From assembly GCA_024291935.2 (NCBI GenBank), contig CM044306.1, positions 3,110,501-3,174,500 on the forward strand: a stretch of 64,000 nt of DNA, written 5' to 3'. This DNA comes from Okapia johnstoni (Eukaryota > Chordata > Mammalia > Artiodactyla > Giraffidae). The notes beneath the pieces were generated by a model. It was not told the origin of the DNA and made no database searches. It saw nothing but the letters and a program-made list of their open reading frames with translations. The stretch's first letter is position 1, and every line of letters starts with the position of its first letter. Both the position numbers and the translations under genes were made by a program. Shown here in pieces: positions 1 through 10,435 of the stretch.

Positions 1-98
1 GATTCTTCTAGATCCTTAAGTAAAGGAGCACCTTGGAGAAAAAGGAGAGAAAGTTGTTTTTTTCCTTTTCCATGTTCTTTATTAGATATAGTGTCTAT

Positions 99-230
99 AT
101 GCTGCTGCTGCTGCTGCTAAGTCGCTCCAGTTGTGTCCGACTCTGTGCGACCCCATAGACGGCAGCCCACCAGGCTCTGCCGTCCCTGGGATTCTCCAGG
201 CAAGAACACTGGAGTGGGGTGCCATTGCTA
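99..230 (-). mobile_element. Bov-A2 SINE fragment
   Basis: Reverse-strand Bov-A unit. On the plus strand it starts with a (GCT)6 run, which is the complement of the Bov-A2 CAG-type tail, followed by GTCGCTCCAGTTGTGTCCGA and the diagnostic block ending CAAGAACACTGGAGTGGGG. Only about half of the dimer is present. Short CTATAT-like sequence occurs on both sides and may be a weak TSD. Open frames here are SINE-derived, not genes. Confidence 0.93.
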
Positions 231-2716
231 TATAGCAGCTTACAAAAGCCAGCTCCTTAAACAAGTTAGTATCATTCTAGATTCTAGCATTATGTTACCT
301 TTCGGGTTTAATTTTTTTAGTGCTACTGAACGTTTTCAATATGTCTAAACTATAATTAATTTCTTATGGATACATGGAAAAAGTTGACCCAGAGAGCCTT
401 ATTTAGATACATTGTTTATTACAAAGGTTGGTCAAAACCCACAAAGAATTACACGTTAGGAACAATGTAATACAGACTGCTTAGAATAGATCAGTAGAAA
501 GGTAAAGTATGTCCTCTTGGGAAAGAAATTGGTTGCAATCTCTTAGAGTTACAAATTTAGATATTCTCAAGCTGATAATCTAGCTGTTCATTTTGCTTTT
601 CATGTGCCTGTGAAATACTATGAAAATCATGAAATATTCTATATCAAAGCACATTTTGAAATATAAATTTTGAATCACAGAATTCATGAGATCCTAATGA
701 ATGCTAGACATCTGAGATCCTTGTTTCTCTTTTCAGCTTCAGGTATTCCCCTCCCCCTCTTCTCTGATCTGAGTCTGTACATGTCTGATTAGCACTGAAG
801 TTGTGGGTCCGTTTCTTCGGGGTCTGACTTCTCATGCTCAATTTGCTGATGTTGAAATGTCTCGTATTCTACTGGGCACAAATATTCCAAACATCACTCA
901 CAGGAATTAAAGGAAAGTGGATCATATTGGAATGGAATTATTCATTCAATTCAACGGCGTCTAACATGGCTAATTCCATGCGGGAGTCTTAAGTTTAAAT
1001 AAACTTTCCACGGCAATCTATTTTCTGAAGACTTTTGCTTTGTTTGAATTCTTTTATAGAAGGACATTTTCTTCCATATGTTTATTCTCACAGACAAATA
1101 CAGGAAAAAGCCCACTTGCTCTTGTTGACCTTTCTGCTTAGCAACTATGACTTTTCTTAGCTCAGAGGTAATTCTTTATTCAAGAGGGCCTTATTTAGAA
1201 CACATGATAGGCATTCAGCGTTTTCCAGTAGCCTCTGAACGGCACAGAGTATTTATTTACATTGTATAAAATTAGAGGAAATGGAGGGGGTATGCATTTG
1301 AACTAGAAGCAACAGGCTAATTCTCTTTATGGAGAGATTTCAGTCAATGTCACCTTAGGGGGAACAAAAAAAAAAAAAAAGAACTCGGATTACAGACATT
1401 TTAAACAATATAGATTTTTGTTACCTAACAACGAAATATATCATGTTGTCTTCTAAATAAGACCCAGGGTATGAATTAAGGGTCTTTCTTTTCTATGCGT
1501 TTTCTAGGAGTACATTTTGAACCCTGTCTTAGCAGACTATGACATACGGAGTCATCTTTGCTGGAACAGTCCAAATGAAAACTACTTTTGGGAAAATATT
1601 ATTTAAAAAAGACTTATAAGATATGTAGCTTTATGTGAGTTTACATATTTGCAAACAGATCCTTAATTAAAAAAAAATCAGCTAATGAACAACTCATATA
1701 CCCGATACAAGTGGAATTTGCACAAGATTGGTTTTGATAAATACAGATGAAAACTGTTACTCTTTCTGTTGCTTAAAAAGTGTGAAACTTATTCATTTAA
1801 CTTAAGTTTAATTGGACTTGAGAGCAAATTTACTAGCAGAGAACAACTAAGTTTGAGTCAGGAAAAAGTGCTGCAAAAAACATGCTCTTCATATGCAACA
1901 TGAAAAAGTAATATTTTAACTGAAAGGGCAAAAATACTTTACAGCATCTACTTGTGGGATGTCAATTAAATTAAAAAATGATAAATACTAAACAAAGATA
2001 TAAAAGCAATTATAGAAATAAAAGCAGAATGATTGGATTTGGTACAGCTACCAAAGTGGTTGACTATATCTCCATCCTGAGAAGATCTTAGGGAGAAAAA
2101 ATATGTAGTCCATTATATTCATGTGGACACTGCAAGTAGGCTCGAGAGATCATAATAACGAAGTCCCATTTAACACGGTCAATTTCCAAAGTAATTGCTC
2201 AACATACCAAATTCTTATTATATAAGCTCTTCTTAGAAGACAGTTTATAATTTTGCACGAATCTCTATTAAAATAATCTATTTAATTTATTAAGCTCATA
2301 GAAGAACCATTGTAAGAAACAATAATACTGAAGCATTGTTATGGTCAACTGTATACACTCCACAACATTAAAATCCAGAAAAACAGCTTTGCTACTATAA
2401 CTGAGTAAAGATTCCTAATAAAATAATTATTTAAAAATATGTTTAAAAGTCAGAGTGGATTATATATTAAAATATAATTTTGAAATATCTCAATGAATTC
2501 TGTACTCTTTACAAGAATTCCCACTAATTATAAAAGGCATCTCTTACATACACATATTTTTAACAGAAGTTAGATACAGCAATTAATTTGTATGTTAAAC
2601 ATTTGTTTATTTTCTAAATTTATGCATTCACATATTTATATAGGTATGTATATATACGTGCGTGTGTATCAGTACACATTTAAAAGTATGTATCTCTAGA
2701 TAGCATGCTTATTGAT
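231..2716. other. unique AT-rich interval, no gene seen
   Basis: About 2.5 kb of AT-rich single-copy-looking DNA. I see no open frame with coding character and no repeat family I can name. A poly-A run of about 15 bases lies near 1366-1380. A mild TA/TG-rich patch lies near 2630-2690. Confidence 0.6.
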
Positions 2717-3096
2717 GCTGTTGTTCAGCTGCTAAGTCATGTTTGACTTTTTGCAACCCCATGGACTGCAGCGTGCCAGGCTTCCCTGTCCTCCACTATC
2801 TCCTGGAGCTTGCTCAAACTCATGTCCATTGAGTCACTGATGCCATCCAACCATCTCATCCTCTGTCATCCCCTTCTCCTCCTGTCCTCAATCTTTCCCA
2901 GCATCAGGGTCTTTTCTAATGAGTCAACTCTTCACATCAGGTGGCCAAAGTATTGGAGCTTCAGCTTTAGCATCAGTTCTTCCAATAAATATTCAGGTTT
3001 GATTCCCTTTAGGATTGACTTATTTGGTCTCCTTGCTGTCCAAAGGACTCTCAAGAGTCTTCTCCAGCACCACAGCTTGAAAACATCAATTCTTCC
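2717..3096 (-). mobile_element. BovB LINE 3' end, 5'-truncated
   Basis: Complement of the last ~380 bases of BovB (RTE clade), the part often annotated as ART2A. The plus strand opens with a TGTTGTTCAGCTGCTAAGTC-like tail and runs through CTCAATCTTTCCCAGCATC and CAGGTGGCCAAAGTATTGGA. The minus strand encodes a decayed C-terminal stretch of the reverse transcriptase. It ends where a compound TA/CA microsatellite starts. The 138-residue plus-strand open frame across it is antisense and not a gene. Confidence 0.92.
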
Positions 3097-3104
3097 ATAT
3101 AATT

Positions 3105-3105
<1 letters not shown>

Positions 3106-3182
<77 letters not shown>

Positions 3183-3193
3183 GTATATATATA
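3106..3193. repeat. compound (TA)n(CA)n(TA)n microsatellite
   Basis: Uninterrupted TA dinucleotides, then about 19 CA units, then TA/TG units. It abuts the truncated 5' end of the BovB fragment on its left and a CHR SINE on its right. Alternating purine-pyrimidine sequence of this kind can adopt Z-form or cruciform DNA and is usually length-polymorphic. Confidence 0.97.
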
Positions 3194-3197
3194 ATCA

Positions 3198-3296
3198 GCT
3201 GTGGCATGCTGAATTTAGTTCCGTGACCAGGGGTTTGAGCCCAGGCCCCCTGCACTGGGAATGTAGAATCTTAACGACTGGACGACCAGAGATGTC
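3198..3296 (-). mobile_element. CHR-type tRNA-derived SINE fragment
   Basis: Complement of a CHR (cetacean-hippo-ruminant) SINE head. The plus strand shows CCGTGACCAGGGGTTTGAGC, the complement of the RNA polymerase III B-box region, and ends in the complement of the usual CCCTGGTGGTCCAGTGG-type start. It sits between two CA/TA microsatellites, which suggests insertion into, or local expansion of, a simple repeat. Confidence 0.8.
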
Positions 3297-3309
3297 TTAA
3301 CAATATAAC

Positions 3310-3373
3310 TATATATATATACATGTAGTAAACATACACACACACACACACATATATATATACACACGTATAT
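3310..3373. repeat. compound (TA)n/(CA)n microsatellite
   Basis: TA units, a short unique spacer, about 10 CA units, then TA and a CA-like tail. It has the same composition as the tract on the other side of the CHR SINE, so the two may be halves of one ancestral tract. Confidence 0.95.
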
Positions 3374-5001
3374 TAAAGCAAAATCTTCCAAATTTTGAAA
3401 AACTGTTGAAGTATTTTTATGTTATAGAAAAAAAACAGTTGTTCCTCTCCAATAGAAATGCAATGGATGGCACTTCTTCAAAAGTTATAGGGATCATGGT
3501 CAGAAGTCCTAAGTAAAGGCTGAAATCTGTGTAGAGATATAATGTCAAATCCACACGGCAATGTGTCTGTTGATATTAGCCTGGCTAATCATTTTGCTAA
3601 TTGGACAGCCCGTCCGGCCACATTGCAAAGTCCTATCGGATTTCACTTTAACTACTCACCCAGATGATGTTTGACTCAAATGTATTACTTTATATCAACA
3701 CACGGAAAGGCTGTAAAAATAATACCACATGTGCGGCTGCTTCTCTTTAATAAGTGTCTTCCTCAATTTTCCCTATTATAATAGAGATTTTCACACTGAA
3801 AAATTACAGGTTATTTAAAGGATATCAGTTGAAAATGCACCCATAAGATTCTGGAATTAAATGCAGCTACCGGCACAATTCCTAGTATCATTAACCTGTC
3901 AGTTGTCTTTAAGAAACTCCATTCACATGGACCTACGCCTGATTTCCTGTTAAAGAAGCCCCGTGGCTTTTCTGTCTGCTTCCTTTATACAAATAACGTG
4001 GCTTCATCTCAAAAACAAATTCATATTTTTAAATAAATTAATTCCATTTCTTCCTTTGTCAGTATTTATAAATCAGATGCTTGTGGATGTTTTCACGTGG
4101 CAGATGATAAGCAGGATTATTTTGTTTCGGCTGAAACTTTGAGTTGTTTTGATGAAGTGATAGATAGGGTCATGTCAAAGAGGCTGCACAACTTTTAAGA
4201 AGCAGAACCACTTACTGGCTGATGGCTTCCATCCATTTCTTCCTGTTATTAGTGATTTTCATCTTCAAAGTTTAAAAAAAAAAAAAGATTGCAGAGTCAT
4301 CATTGTAGATGTGGGTCAGTAATTAAAGCCGGTATAGTGTCTGCCAGCTGCGGAAGATGCCACCCAAAGCAAGGGATTCTGCAGTAGATTTAAAGAAAAT
4401 GATGAGAATCGGTGTACGTGTTTCCAATCCATTTAATTGTTTTAACACCAAAACAAGTAGGTGTTTTCCTTAAGACAAAAAAGTCTTAAAACTAGGAATG
4501 AGGTTTTATCAATGTTTACAAGATTATGAAAAAGAGTGAACCCTTCAAACTTGAGTTGTTTGGTGGTAGTTAATATGAATTATTGCGTTTTTTGGCTAGG
4601 TTACTTACTATTTCTTAGGAACAAAGTTACTCTTGAGAGGACTTTTTGTTTAAGAATGGCCAAGGATCTTTTGTCTTTCAGTTGACTGGAATATTTATCA
4701 GGTTACTTTATAATCTGATTTATACTACTGATCAAAAGGCCTGCCATGTCGATCGTTTCAGTAGAAATCAGGAAAAAGATCTGCCCCATTTTCTTTATTT
4801 CTCTTGCTTAATCTCTGCTAGGTGTGCAAACAGCCACAGAAATAAATAATGGAAAGGCAGTCTGGCTGAAGCCATATGTCTTGGATAAAAGCTTATCCAA
4901 GTGTAAAAATACATAATCCTAAAGAATGGTTTTTTGGTTTTGAATATGTGCATTGGATTGAAGAGAATATGAAAACAAATTGTTCTACTTATTTCTTTAA
5001 T

Positions 5002-5004
<3 letters not shown>
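3374..5004. other. unique interval with a possible regulatory patch
   Basis: No gene or named repeat. Around 3560-3680 there is a patch richer in GC and in TAAT/ATTA core motifs (GGCTAATCATTTTGCTAATT) than its surroundings, the sort of sequence seen in conserved homeodomain-bound enhancers. That is inference only. A 12-base A run lies near 4274, and a small perfect hairpin (TTGGATAA, 4-base loop, TTATCCAA) lies at about 4881-4900. Confidence 0.45.

Positions 5005-5047
<43 letters not shown>
5005..5047. repeat. (TA)n microsatellite
   Basis: About 21 perfect TA units with no interruptions. It lies just upstream of a Bov-tA SINE. Confidence 0.98.
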
Positions 5048-5050
<3 letters not shown>

Positions 5051-5062
5051 TGAAATTGTTAG

Positions 5063-5267
5063 TAGTGTTAGTTGCTCAGTCATGTCTGACTCTCTGTGAC
5101 CCCAAGGACTATAGACCACCAGGCTCCTCTGTCCATGGGATTCTCCCAAGAATACTGGAGTGGGTAGCCATTCCTATCTCCAAAGGATCTTCCCAATCCA
5201 TGGATTGAACCTGGGTCTCCTGCATTGCTGGCAGGTTCTTTACCATCTGAGCCACCAGGGAAGCCTT
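5063..5267 (-). mobile_element. Bov-tA SINE
   Basis: Full-length reverse copy. The plus strand starts with the complement of the Bov-A tail (AGTTGCTCAGTCATGTCTGA), continues through the complement of the GCAACCCACTCCAGTATTC core and ends with the complement of the tRNA-Glu-like head (GAGCCACCAGGGAAGCC). The 97-residue minus-strand frame over it is a SINE translation. Confidence 0.95.
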
Positions 5268-5288
5268 GTATTATGTCTGTATACATCG

Positions 5289-5362
5289 GCTTGGTCGAAG
5301 AGTCTTTTTGGGTTTTCCTTAAGATGCTATGGAAAAACCGAAAGGAATTTTTTGGCCAACCT
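5289..5362. mobile_element. short mariner-type MITE, hairpin of two terminal inverted repeats
   Basis: About 75 bases forming an imperfect palindrome. The left arm is TTGGTCGAAGAGTCTTTTTG with GGTTTTCC, then a 12-base centre around AAGATGCTAT, then the right arm GGAAAAACC with GGAATTTTTTGGCCAA. This matches the layout of the ~80-bp ruminant mariner MITE, whose ends resemble TTGGCCAAAAAGTTCG. It has no transposase gene and would have been moved by a full-length mariner in trans. The ends are diverged, so it is a fossil. Confidence 0.8.
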
Positions 5363-5663
5363 GGTGTGTTCATAAATGCCCTGTCATCCCCTCTTTATGT
5401 CCTTGCTTCTGCTGTTTCCTCTGCCTGCATTTCCCTTCTACTTCCCCATTCACTCTGTTCTCAGCAAGTCCATCCGAGTGACTGTGTGTTCTCTGTCCAA
5501 CTCAACTCAGTTCCCTCCAGTGAGACCCCTTCCTGAACTCTCCCCACTTCTGACACTCAGGCTGGTAGGAGAGCCTTCTCCGTGCTCTTCCCTTCAGGAG
5601 CCCCCTGCTTCACAGAGACTCACACACCCTTACCTTACTAAGAGTATTTATAACACTGCCTTT
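5363..5663. other. unique pyrimidine-rich interval
   Basis: About 300 bases rich in C and T on the plus strand. It is covered by several overlapping open frames, but the frames conflict, run into the adjacent SINE and show no recognisable domain. I do not call a gene here. Confidence 0.5.
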
Positions 5664-5822
5664 GGAGGCCCAGGTTGGATCCATGGGTCGGGAAGATCCC
5701 CTGGAGTAGGAGATGGCAACCCACTCCAGTATTCTTGCTTGGGAAATCTCACGGACAGAGGAGCCTGGTGGGCTACAGTCCATGGGGTTGCAAAGAGTCG
5801 GACACGACTGAGCAACTAACAC
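5664..5822 (+). mobile_element. Bov-tA SINE, head truncated
   Basis: Begins inside the head at GGCCCAGGTTGGATCCATGG and continues through the GCAACCCACTCCAGTATTC core to the tail GTCGGACACGACTGAGC. The first ~40 bases of the tRNA-like part are missing. Confidence 0.93.
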
Positions 5823-6001
5823 TATTTTCTGATAGCTGACTTTTCTCCCCCCTTTTACATTCTTGGGAATGATTTTCATCTTAGAATCACTATTGCCCCA
5901 AATAGTACGTGCCTTCCAAATAATAGGTCATAAATAAATGGTCAAAGCATTGAATCAGAACCCAATTATTTGGGACAATTTTTCAAAATTTAAACATGAG
6001 T

Positions 6002-6400
6002 TTTGTTGCTATTCAATTGCTCAGTAGCATCTGACTCTTTGTGACCCCATGGACTGCAGCACACCAGGCTTCCCTGTCCTTTACTATTTCCTGGAGTTTG
6101 TTCACATCCATTGAGGCGGTGATGCTATCTAATCATCTCATCCTCTGCAGTCCCCTTTTCCCCCTGCCCTCAATCTTTCCCAGCATCATGGTCTTTTCCA
6201 ATGAATTGGCTCTTCACATCAGGTGGCCAAAGTATTGAGCTTCAGCTTCAGTATCAGTCCTTCCAATTCAGGGTTGCTCACCTTTAGGATTGACTGGTTT
6301 GACCTCCTTGCTAAGGGGACTCTTGAGAGTCTTCTCCAGCACCACAACTGGAAAGCATCAATTCTTCAGCACTCAGCCTTCTTTATGGTCCAACTCTACG
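6002..6400 (-). mobile_element. BovB LINE 3' end, 5'-truncated
   Basis: Complement of the terminal ~400 bases of BovB, from the tail (TTGTTGCTATTCAATTGCTC) through CTCAATCTTTCCCAGCATC to TTCTTTATGGTCCAACTC. Several short deletions break the frame of the RT C-terminal remnant. Confidence 0.92.
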
Positions 6401-6455
6401 GCATTTACCAGCATCCAGAATCAGCTAGTTCATTTTCATTTTCTGGTCCATTGGA

Positions 6456-6546
6456 ATATTTAGAGTAGAAGCTCCATGAAAATGGGGTTCTTATTGATTG
6501 TAACTGCTATCTTCTTACTGCCTAGTGTTACTTATTAAATAAAATG
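6456..6546 (+). mobile_element. L2 LINE 3' end, ancient
   Basis: AGAGTAGAAGCTCCATGAAA, TTCTTACTGCCTAGTG and TTATTAAATAAAATGG match the L2 3' UTR layout (AAGCTCCATGAGGGCAGGG ... CCTAG..AGTGCCTGG ... CTCAATAAAT). It is highly diverged, as expected for a pre-eutherian element. Confidence 0.65.
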
Positions 6547-8361
6547 GATCTCTAAATAGATATCACTTCTTTCTTTTTGTTCATGTGCCTAAGATGTAAG
6601 GGACTGCTTAAAGCAAAAGTGGTTTCCTTAAGTATAAGTATGTCTATAGTCGATGATATAAGTGTACCATATAGTATAGGGTTTTGCTGCAAGCTTTACA
6701 GCAAAAATCAATAGCACATCATCAGTGACTCCAGTTAAATATAAGTTGAAAAAGAAGAAAAACTTGTTTTTAGCACCTAATTCAAATTTTGGGGAAAAAA
6801 GCACCATCCTGTGAATACGTATTATAATTTGGTTGAAACTGATCCGAAGTGGATTTGAGGTGCATTAGGGGCATTTGGAATTGAACAGAAGGGTCTGTAA
6901 AGATAATATATGATTCTAGCCTTCCTTGCTTCCCCTAAATTGAGAGTGTGTTCTCCGTGATCCTCCTCTGGGAAAGGAGACTTATTCAGAGGAGGGGGTG
7001 GGCCTGCATTTGATTGTTCAGCTGTATATCAACTGGCATGAGTTCGGCAGAGGTCTCTGCCATTTTGCATTCAATCCTCCAGAAAATCACGACCCAAATA
7101 TCCTACAACAGGGATCAGGCTTCGATTTAAGTGCTGCTCACCTCACATACTTGTGTTCTAGTCATTTAGAAAAGTGTGATTAAAAACCATTATGTGCCCT
7201 AACAGATGTGACCTTAAAGAGTTTAAAAAAAAAAAAAAGGTGCAAAGCAATAGTGGTTAGACTAACACCAGGAAAGTATTATACGAACTGAACCACACTG
7301 AATACTTCTCATTGATTACTACCTTCTGTTTCAAGAAAAACACCGTGATGTTTCAGAGCAAGCTGCAGCATTCCTAAATCAGCTCCCTGCTCTCCTGGTT
7401 CTAATGAGGCAGAAATTAAACGTCGATGGTTTCTGAATGTTAAACGCTCTTCACCGAAGAGCATTATTGGATTGTTACCATCTCCATTTCCTCTTCGCTC
7501 TGATAATTTAATCCATGTGCCAGGAAAACACAAAACAAACACAATAAAACCATGGCAACCACTTAGAATAGGAGATTCCCTTGTCTGAGAATTTTTCTTT
7601 ATAAATAGTGAAGTGTGCTTAGCAATCATGGGGAATAAGTGAGCTGGTTCTGATGAAGCGTGGTGCTCCTCGGAGCTGACAGGGTCTTGCTAATCTCCCT
7701 GCGAGTTCACAAAAGCATCTCAGAGTTTTTGTGTTTAATATAATTTACTATGTCTTGTTCACATATGCTGCCTCTGAGGTACTGGTGGTAGAACATGTGA
7801 TATAAGTTGTCAATACCACAGGAGAGCTTTTCTGAAAGCAATCATCTCTTCTGTTTGTAAAGATTGATAGATTATGCTGCTCCTTTGCTTATTTCCATGT
7901 CCTACTTATAACCAATGATATAAACTCATAAGAAATCTCCCAAGCAAATGATTGAGTCTGTCAGCATTAGAATTAGACAAAAAGTAACATTAAGCGCAAA
8001 GTATATTTGCCCAAAAAATGTTCTAGCAATACATGTGTTTCACTGATATTGATAGCAAAATTAGATAAAGCTCTTTTTTTTTTTGCAATTTTGAGCCTGA
8101 AAACAATATTTTAACTTCAATTTTATCATTTATTTATAGAGAAAGATAGTTTAGAAGCAACAGGACAATAAAATAGGGCTACCGCGTGTTAGAAATGGTC
8201 CCTTTGAGTGCCTTGTATTGTAAAGAAGGAAACAGAGCAAATGAATCCTAAATAATTACTGTTTCATAAACTGCACAACACATTGTTAAATTATAAGCAC
8301 TTTTGAGATATTATCCAATAAGAAGATATTTTATCCTTTAAAAAGATTTTGCTGTTGTTGT
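6547..8361. other. unique interval, no gene seen
   Basis: Single-copy-looking DNA with an A run at about 7225-7238 and a T run near 8073-8083. The longest frame (minus strand, 7309-7629, 106 codons) has no recognisable domain and no supporting splice or poly-A context, so I treat it as chance. The same segment is less AT-rich than its flanks and could be a conserved non-coding element. Confidence 0.5.
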
Positions 8362-8362
8362 T

Positions 8363-8511
8363 GACCATTTTTAAAGTCTTTATTGAATTGTTACAGCACT
8401 GCTTCTGTTTCATGTTTTGGTTTTGGGCTGCAAGGCACATGGGGCTCCCTGACTAGAGATAGAACTTGCAGCCCCTATTGAAAGACAGTCCTTAACTCCA
8501 GGGGGTCCTGA
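8363..8511 (-). mobile_element. CHR-type SINE
   Basis: The plus strand begins GACCATTTTTAAAGTCTTTA, the complement of the CHR 3' end, runs through CTTCTGTTTCATGTTTTGG and ends near the complement of the pol III promoter region (CCCTGACTAGAGATAGAACT). It has the same architecture as the copy at 29.4 kb. The head has decayed. Confidence 0.82.
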
Positions 8512-8514
8512 GAG

Positions 8515-8517
<3 letters not shown>

Positions 8518-8567
<50 letters not shown>

Positions 8568-8575
8568 GTTGCTGT
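8518..8575. repeat. (TACA)n(TA)n(GTT)n compound microsatellite
   Basis: TACA units, then about 17 TA units, then GTT units, squeezed between a CHR SINE and an L1 3' end fragment. Confidence 0.95.
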
Positions 8576-8587
8576 TTGAAAAACACT

Positions 8588-8671
8588 GCTTTTTTAAAAA
8601 TTAATTTATTTTAATTGGAGGATAATTACTTTACAATATTGTGGTGGTTTTTTTGCCATACATCAACAGGA
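8588..8671 (-). mobile_element. L1 3' UTR fragment
   Basis: TTTTAATTGGAGGATAATTA, then CTTTACAATATTGTGGTGG and CCATACATCAACAGG, is the complement of the ruminant L1 3' end. Only the last ~80 bases remain. Confidence 0.85.
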
Positions 8672-9134
8672 AGATATTTTATAATAGAAAAACTTTTTTA
8701 GGTTAAAAAATTCTGTTAATGGTCTTCAATATATCTCGTGTAAAAAGGGAGGTGAAATATTAGGATGAGCTCTACCCAACTCCTGTAAATTTGAGTTTGC
8801 TCTTCGACATCATCCTACACCCACCACCCCCCACCCCTGCAACAAACAAAATTACCTGCCCTTTCAAGTAATGGCCAATTTAAAAATTAAAGTTTTCATA
8901 ATGATAGTCTGCCATGATATGTAGACTTAACTATTTAAATGGCATGTGTCTTGTCCATCTCTGCCTCAGGGGAAGCTATCGGAGACCCAAGGGACATCTT
9001 TGGGGTTGAAACATAATCACAGGACCATTTAGTAAACCCCAGTCATTGCAAACTTAGCAGGGAGCAAAAGGAGCAAAAGATGCTATCCTAGAAACAGAAA
9101 GCTAAAGAACTGACTCCAAATCACAGTGTACAGG
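8672..9134. other. unique interval, nothing recognised
   Basis: No coding frame and no repeat I can name. A short C-rich patch lies at about 8817-8840. Confidence 0.55.
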
Positions 9135-9338
9135 AGAATGTGCTCATTTGTGTCCGACTCTTGGGCAACCCCATGGATGATAGCCTGCCAGGCTCCTCTG
9201 TCTGTGAGATTTCCCAGGCAAGAGTACTGGAGTGGGTTGCCATTTCCTTCTCCAGGGCATCTTCCCGACCCAGGGATTGAACCCACATCTCCTGTATTGC
9301 AGGCAGATTCTTTACCTGCTGAGCCATTAGGGTAGCCC
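9135..9338 (-). mobile_element. Bov-tA SINE
   Basis: Full-length reverse copy: tail complement GTGCTCATTTGTGTCCGACT, core GCAAGAGTACTGGAGTGGG, head complement ending GAGCCATTAGGGTAGCCC. The overlapping 70-85-codon frames on both strands are SINE artefacts. Confidence 0.94.
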
Positions 9339-9944
9339 ACAAGAAAATACTTTCCATCAGATTTCTATGTCCACAACTTCACCACACCTGGGGGGCTCTA
9401 AGAAAAGCTGGTAAAAGTACATGATTTCCCTAGTGGTTACATGTAGCTCAAATAAAAAAGTGGAGTGGTCAAGCTAACTCATTTATACAGTATCCAGAAA
9501 TGATTCGGGGTGATGCTAAGATTCCTAAGGATGCCAGAGCAATCTCGGTGCTCATAAGGAAGGTTTTTTATTTTTTTTTTGAAACAGTAGATTTGTCATG
9601 AGTTAAGAAAGATGACAAGACTCATGATAACTTCTTTATAATCCAGAGACATTGATGCCAATACATAGGGCTGAACGAGGACATAAATTTGGATGGCACC
9701 CATGTTTAATCTGGCCTAACAAATTCATTCTTGGAATCCTACTTCGAAGAATACACTCTTTTCCTACTAAATTTGTATTTCGTATCTATATAAGGGGTAT
9801 AAGCATTATCTGAAAGGTCTAAACTTTCCTCAGTAAAATAATTCATTGAGGCTTTCTGATGGGGAGGGGGAGAAGAGATTTTGATGAGAAAATGGGAGAA
9901 ATAGAGGAAGGTAAGGGCAGTGAAGAGGTTGCAGTGGGACAAGG
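9339..9944. other. unique interval, nothing recognised
   Basis: No credible gene. A T run of about 17 bases lies near 9566-9581. The 79-codon minus frame at 9739-9978 is low-complexity and runs into the MIR. Confidence 0.5.
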
Positions 9945-10120
9945 CTATGTCTCGAGACTGCTGTGTTTTCCTTGGCAAGTCACCTCCTCCGTTGAAACCT
10001 CAGTTTCTTTATGCGTGAAAAGGAATGAATGATAATGACTTGCTGAACTAGTAACAAGATCATATGAGATATTGCTTACCAAGGGCCAAATGCAGTGTCT
10101 GGAATACAGCAGGCTTGAAA
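9945..10120 (+). mobile_element. MIR SINE, ancient
   Basis: CTTGGCAAGTCACCTCCTCC, AACCTCAGTTTCTTTATG, GATAATGACTTGCTGAAC and GCAGTGTCTGGAATACAGCA follow the MIR order (GGGCAAGTTACTTAACCTC, CCTCAGTTTCCTCATCTG, GGATAATAATA, CAGTGCCTGGCACATAG). It is strongly diverged. Confidence 0.75.
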
Positions 10121-10201
10121 GGAATTGGTTTCAGAAAGTTCCTCTAGAGAAATCATCATCTATCTTGACTGAAATAAAGGAAGAGCATTTTTAGTAGTAT
10201 G

Positions 10202-10435
10202 TTCTCATTATCTGGTGGTAGTTTAGTCACTAAACCATGTCTGACTCTTGCAACTCCATAGACTATAGACTGCCAGGCTCCTCTGCCCATGGGATTTCCC
10301 AGGCAAGAATACTGGAGTGGGTTGCCATTTCCTTCTTCAGGGGGTCTTCCCAACCCAGGGCTTGAACCTGTGTCTCCTGCTTTGTAGGCAGACTCTTTAC
10401 TGCTGAGCTACCAGGGAAGCCCTTCTCATTATCTG
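10202..10435 (-). mobile_element. Bov-tA SINE with perfect 13-bp TSD
   Basis: Reverse copy at 10215-10422 bounded by a perfect TSD, TTCTCATTATCTG, at 10202-10214 and 10423-10435. The tail complement starts GTGGTAGTTTAGTCAC and the head complement ends GAGCTACCAGGGAAGCCC. The intact TSD marks a simple target-primed insertion. Confidence 0.97.

Noticed and set aside
9083..9340. 85-codon frame with GNPLQYSCLGN-type peptide, also seen at about 20 other places
   Set aside because: This peptide is a standard translation of the Bov-A core, not a conserved protein.
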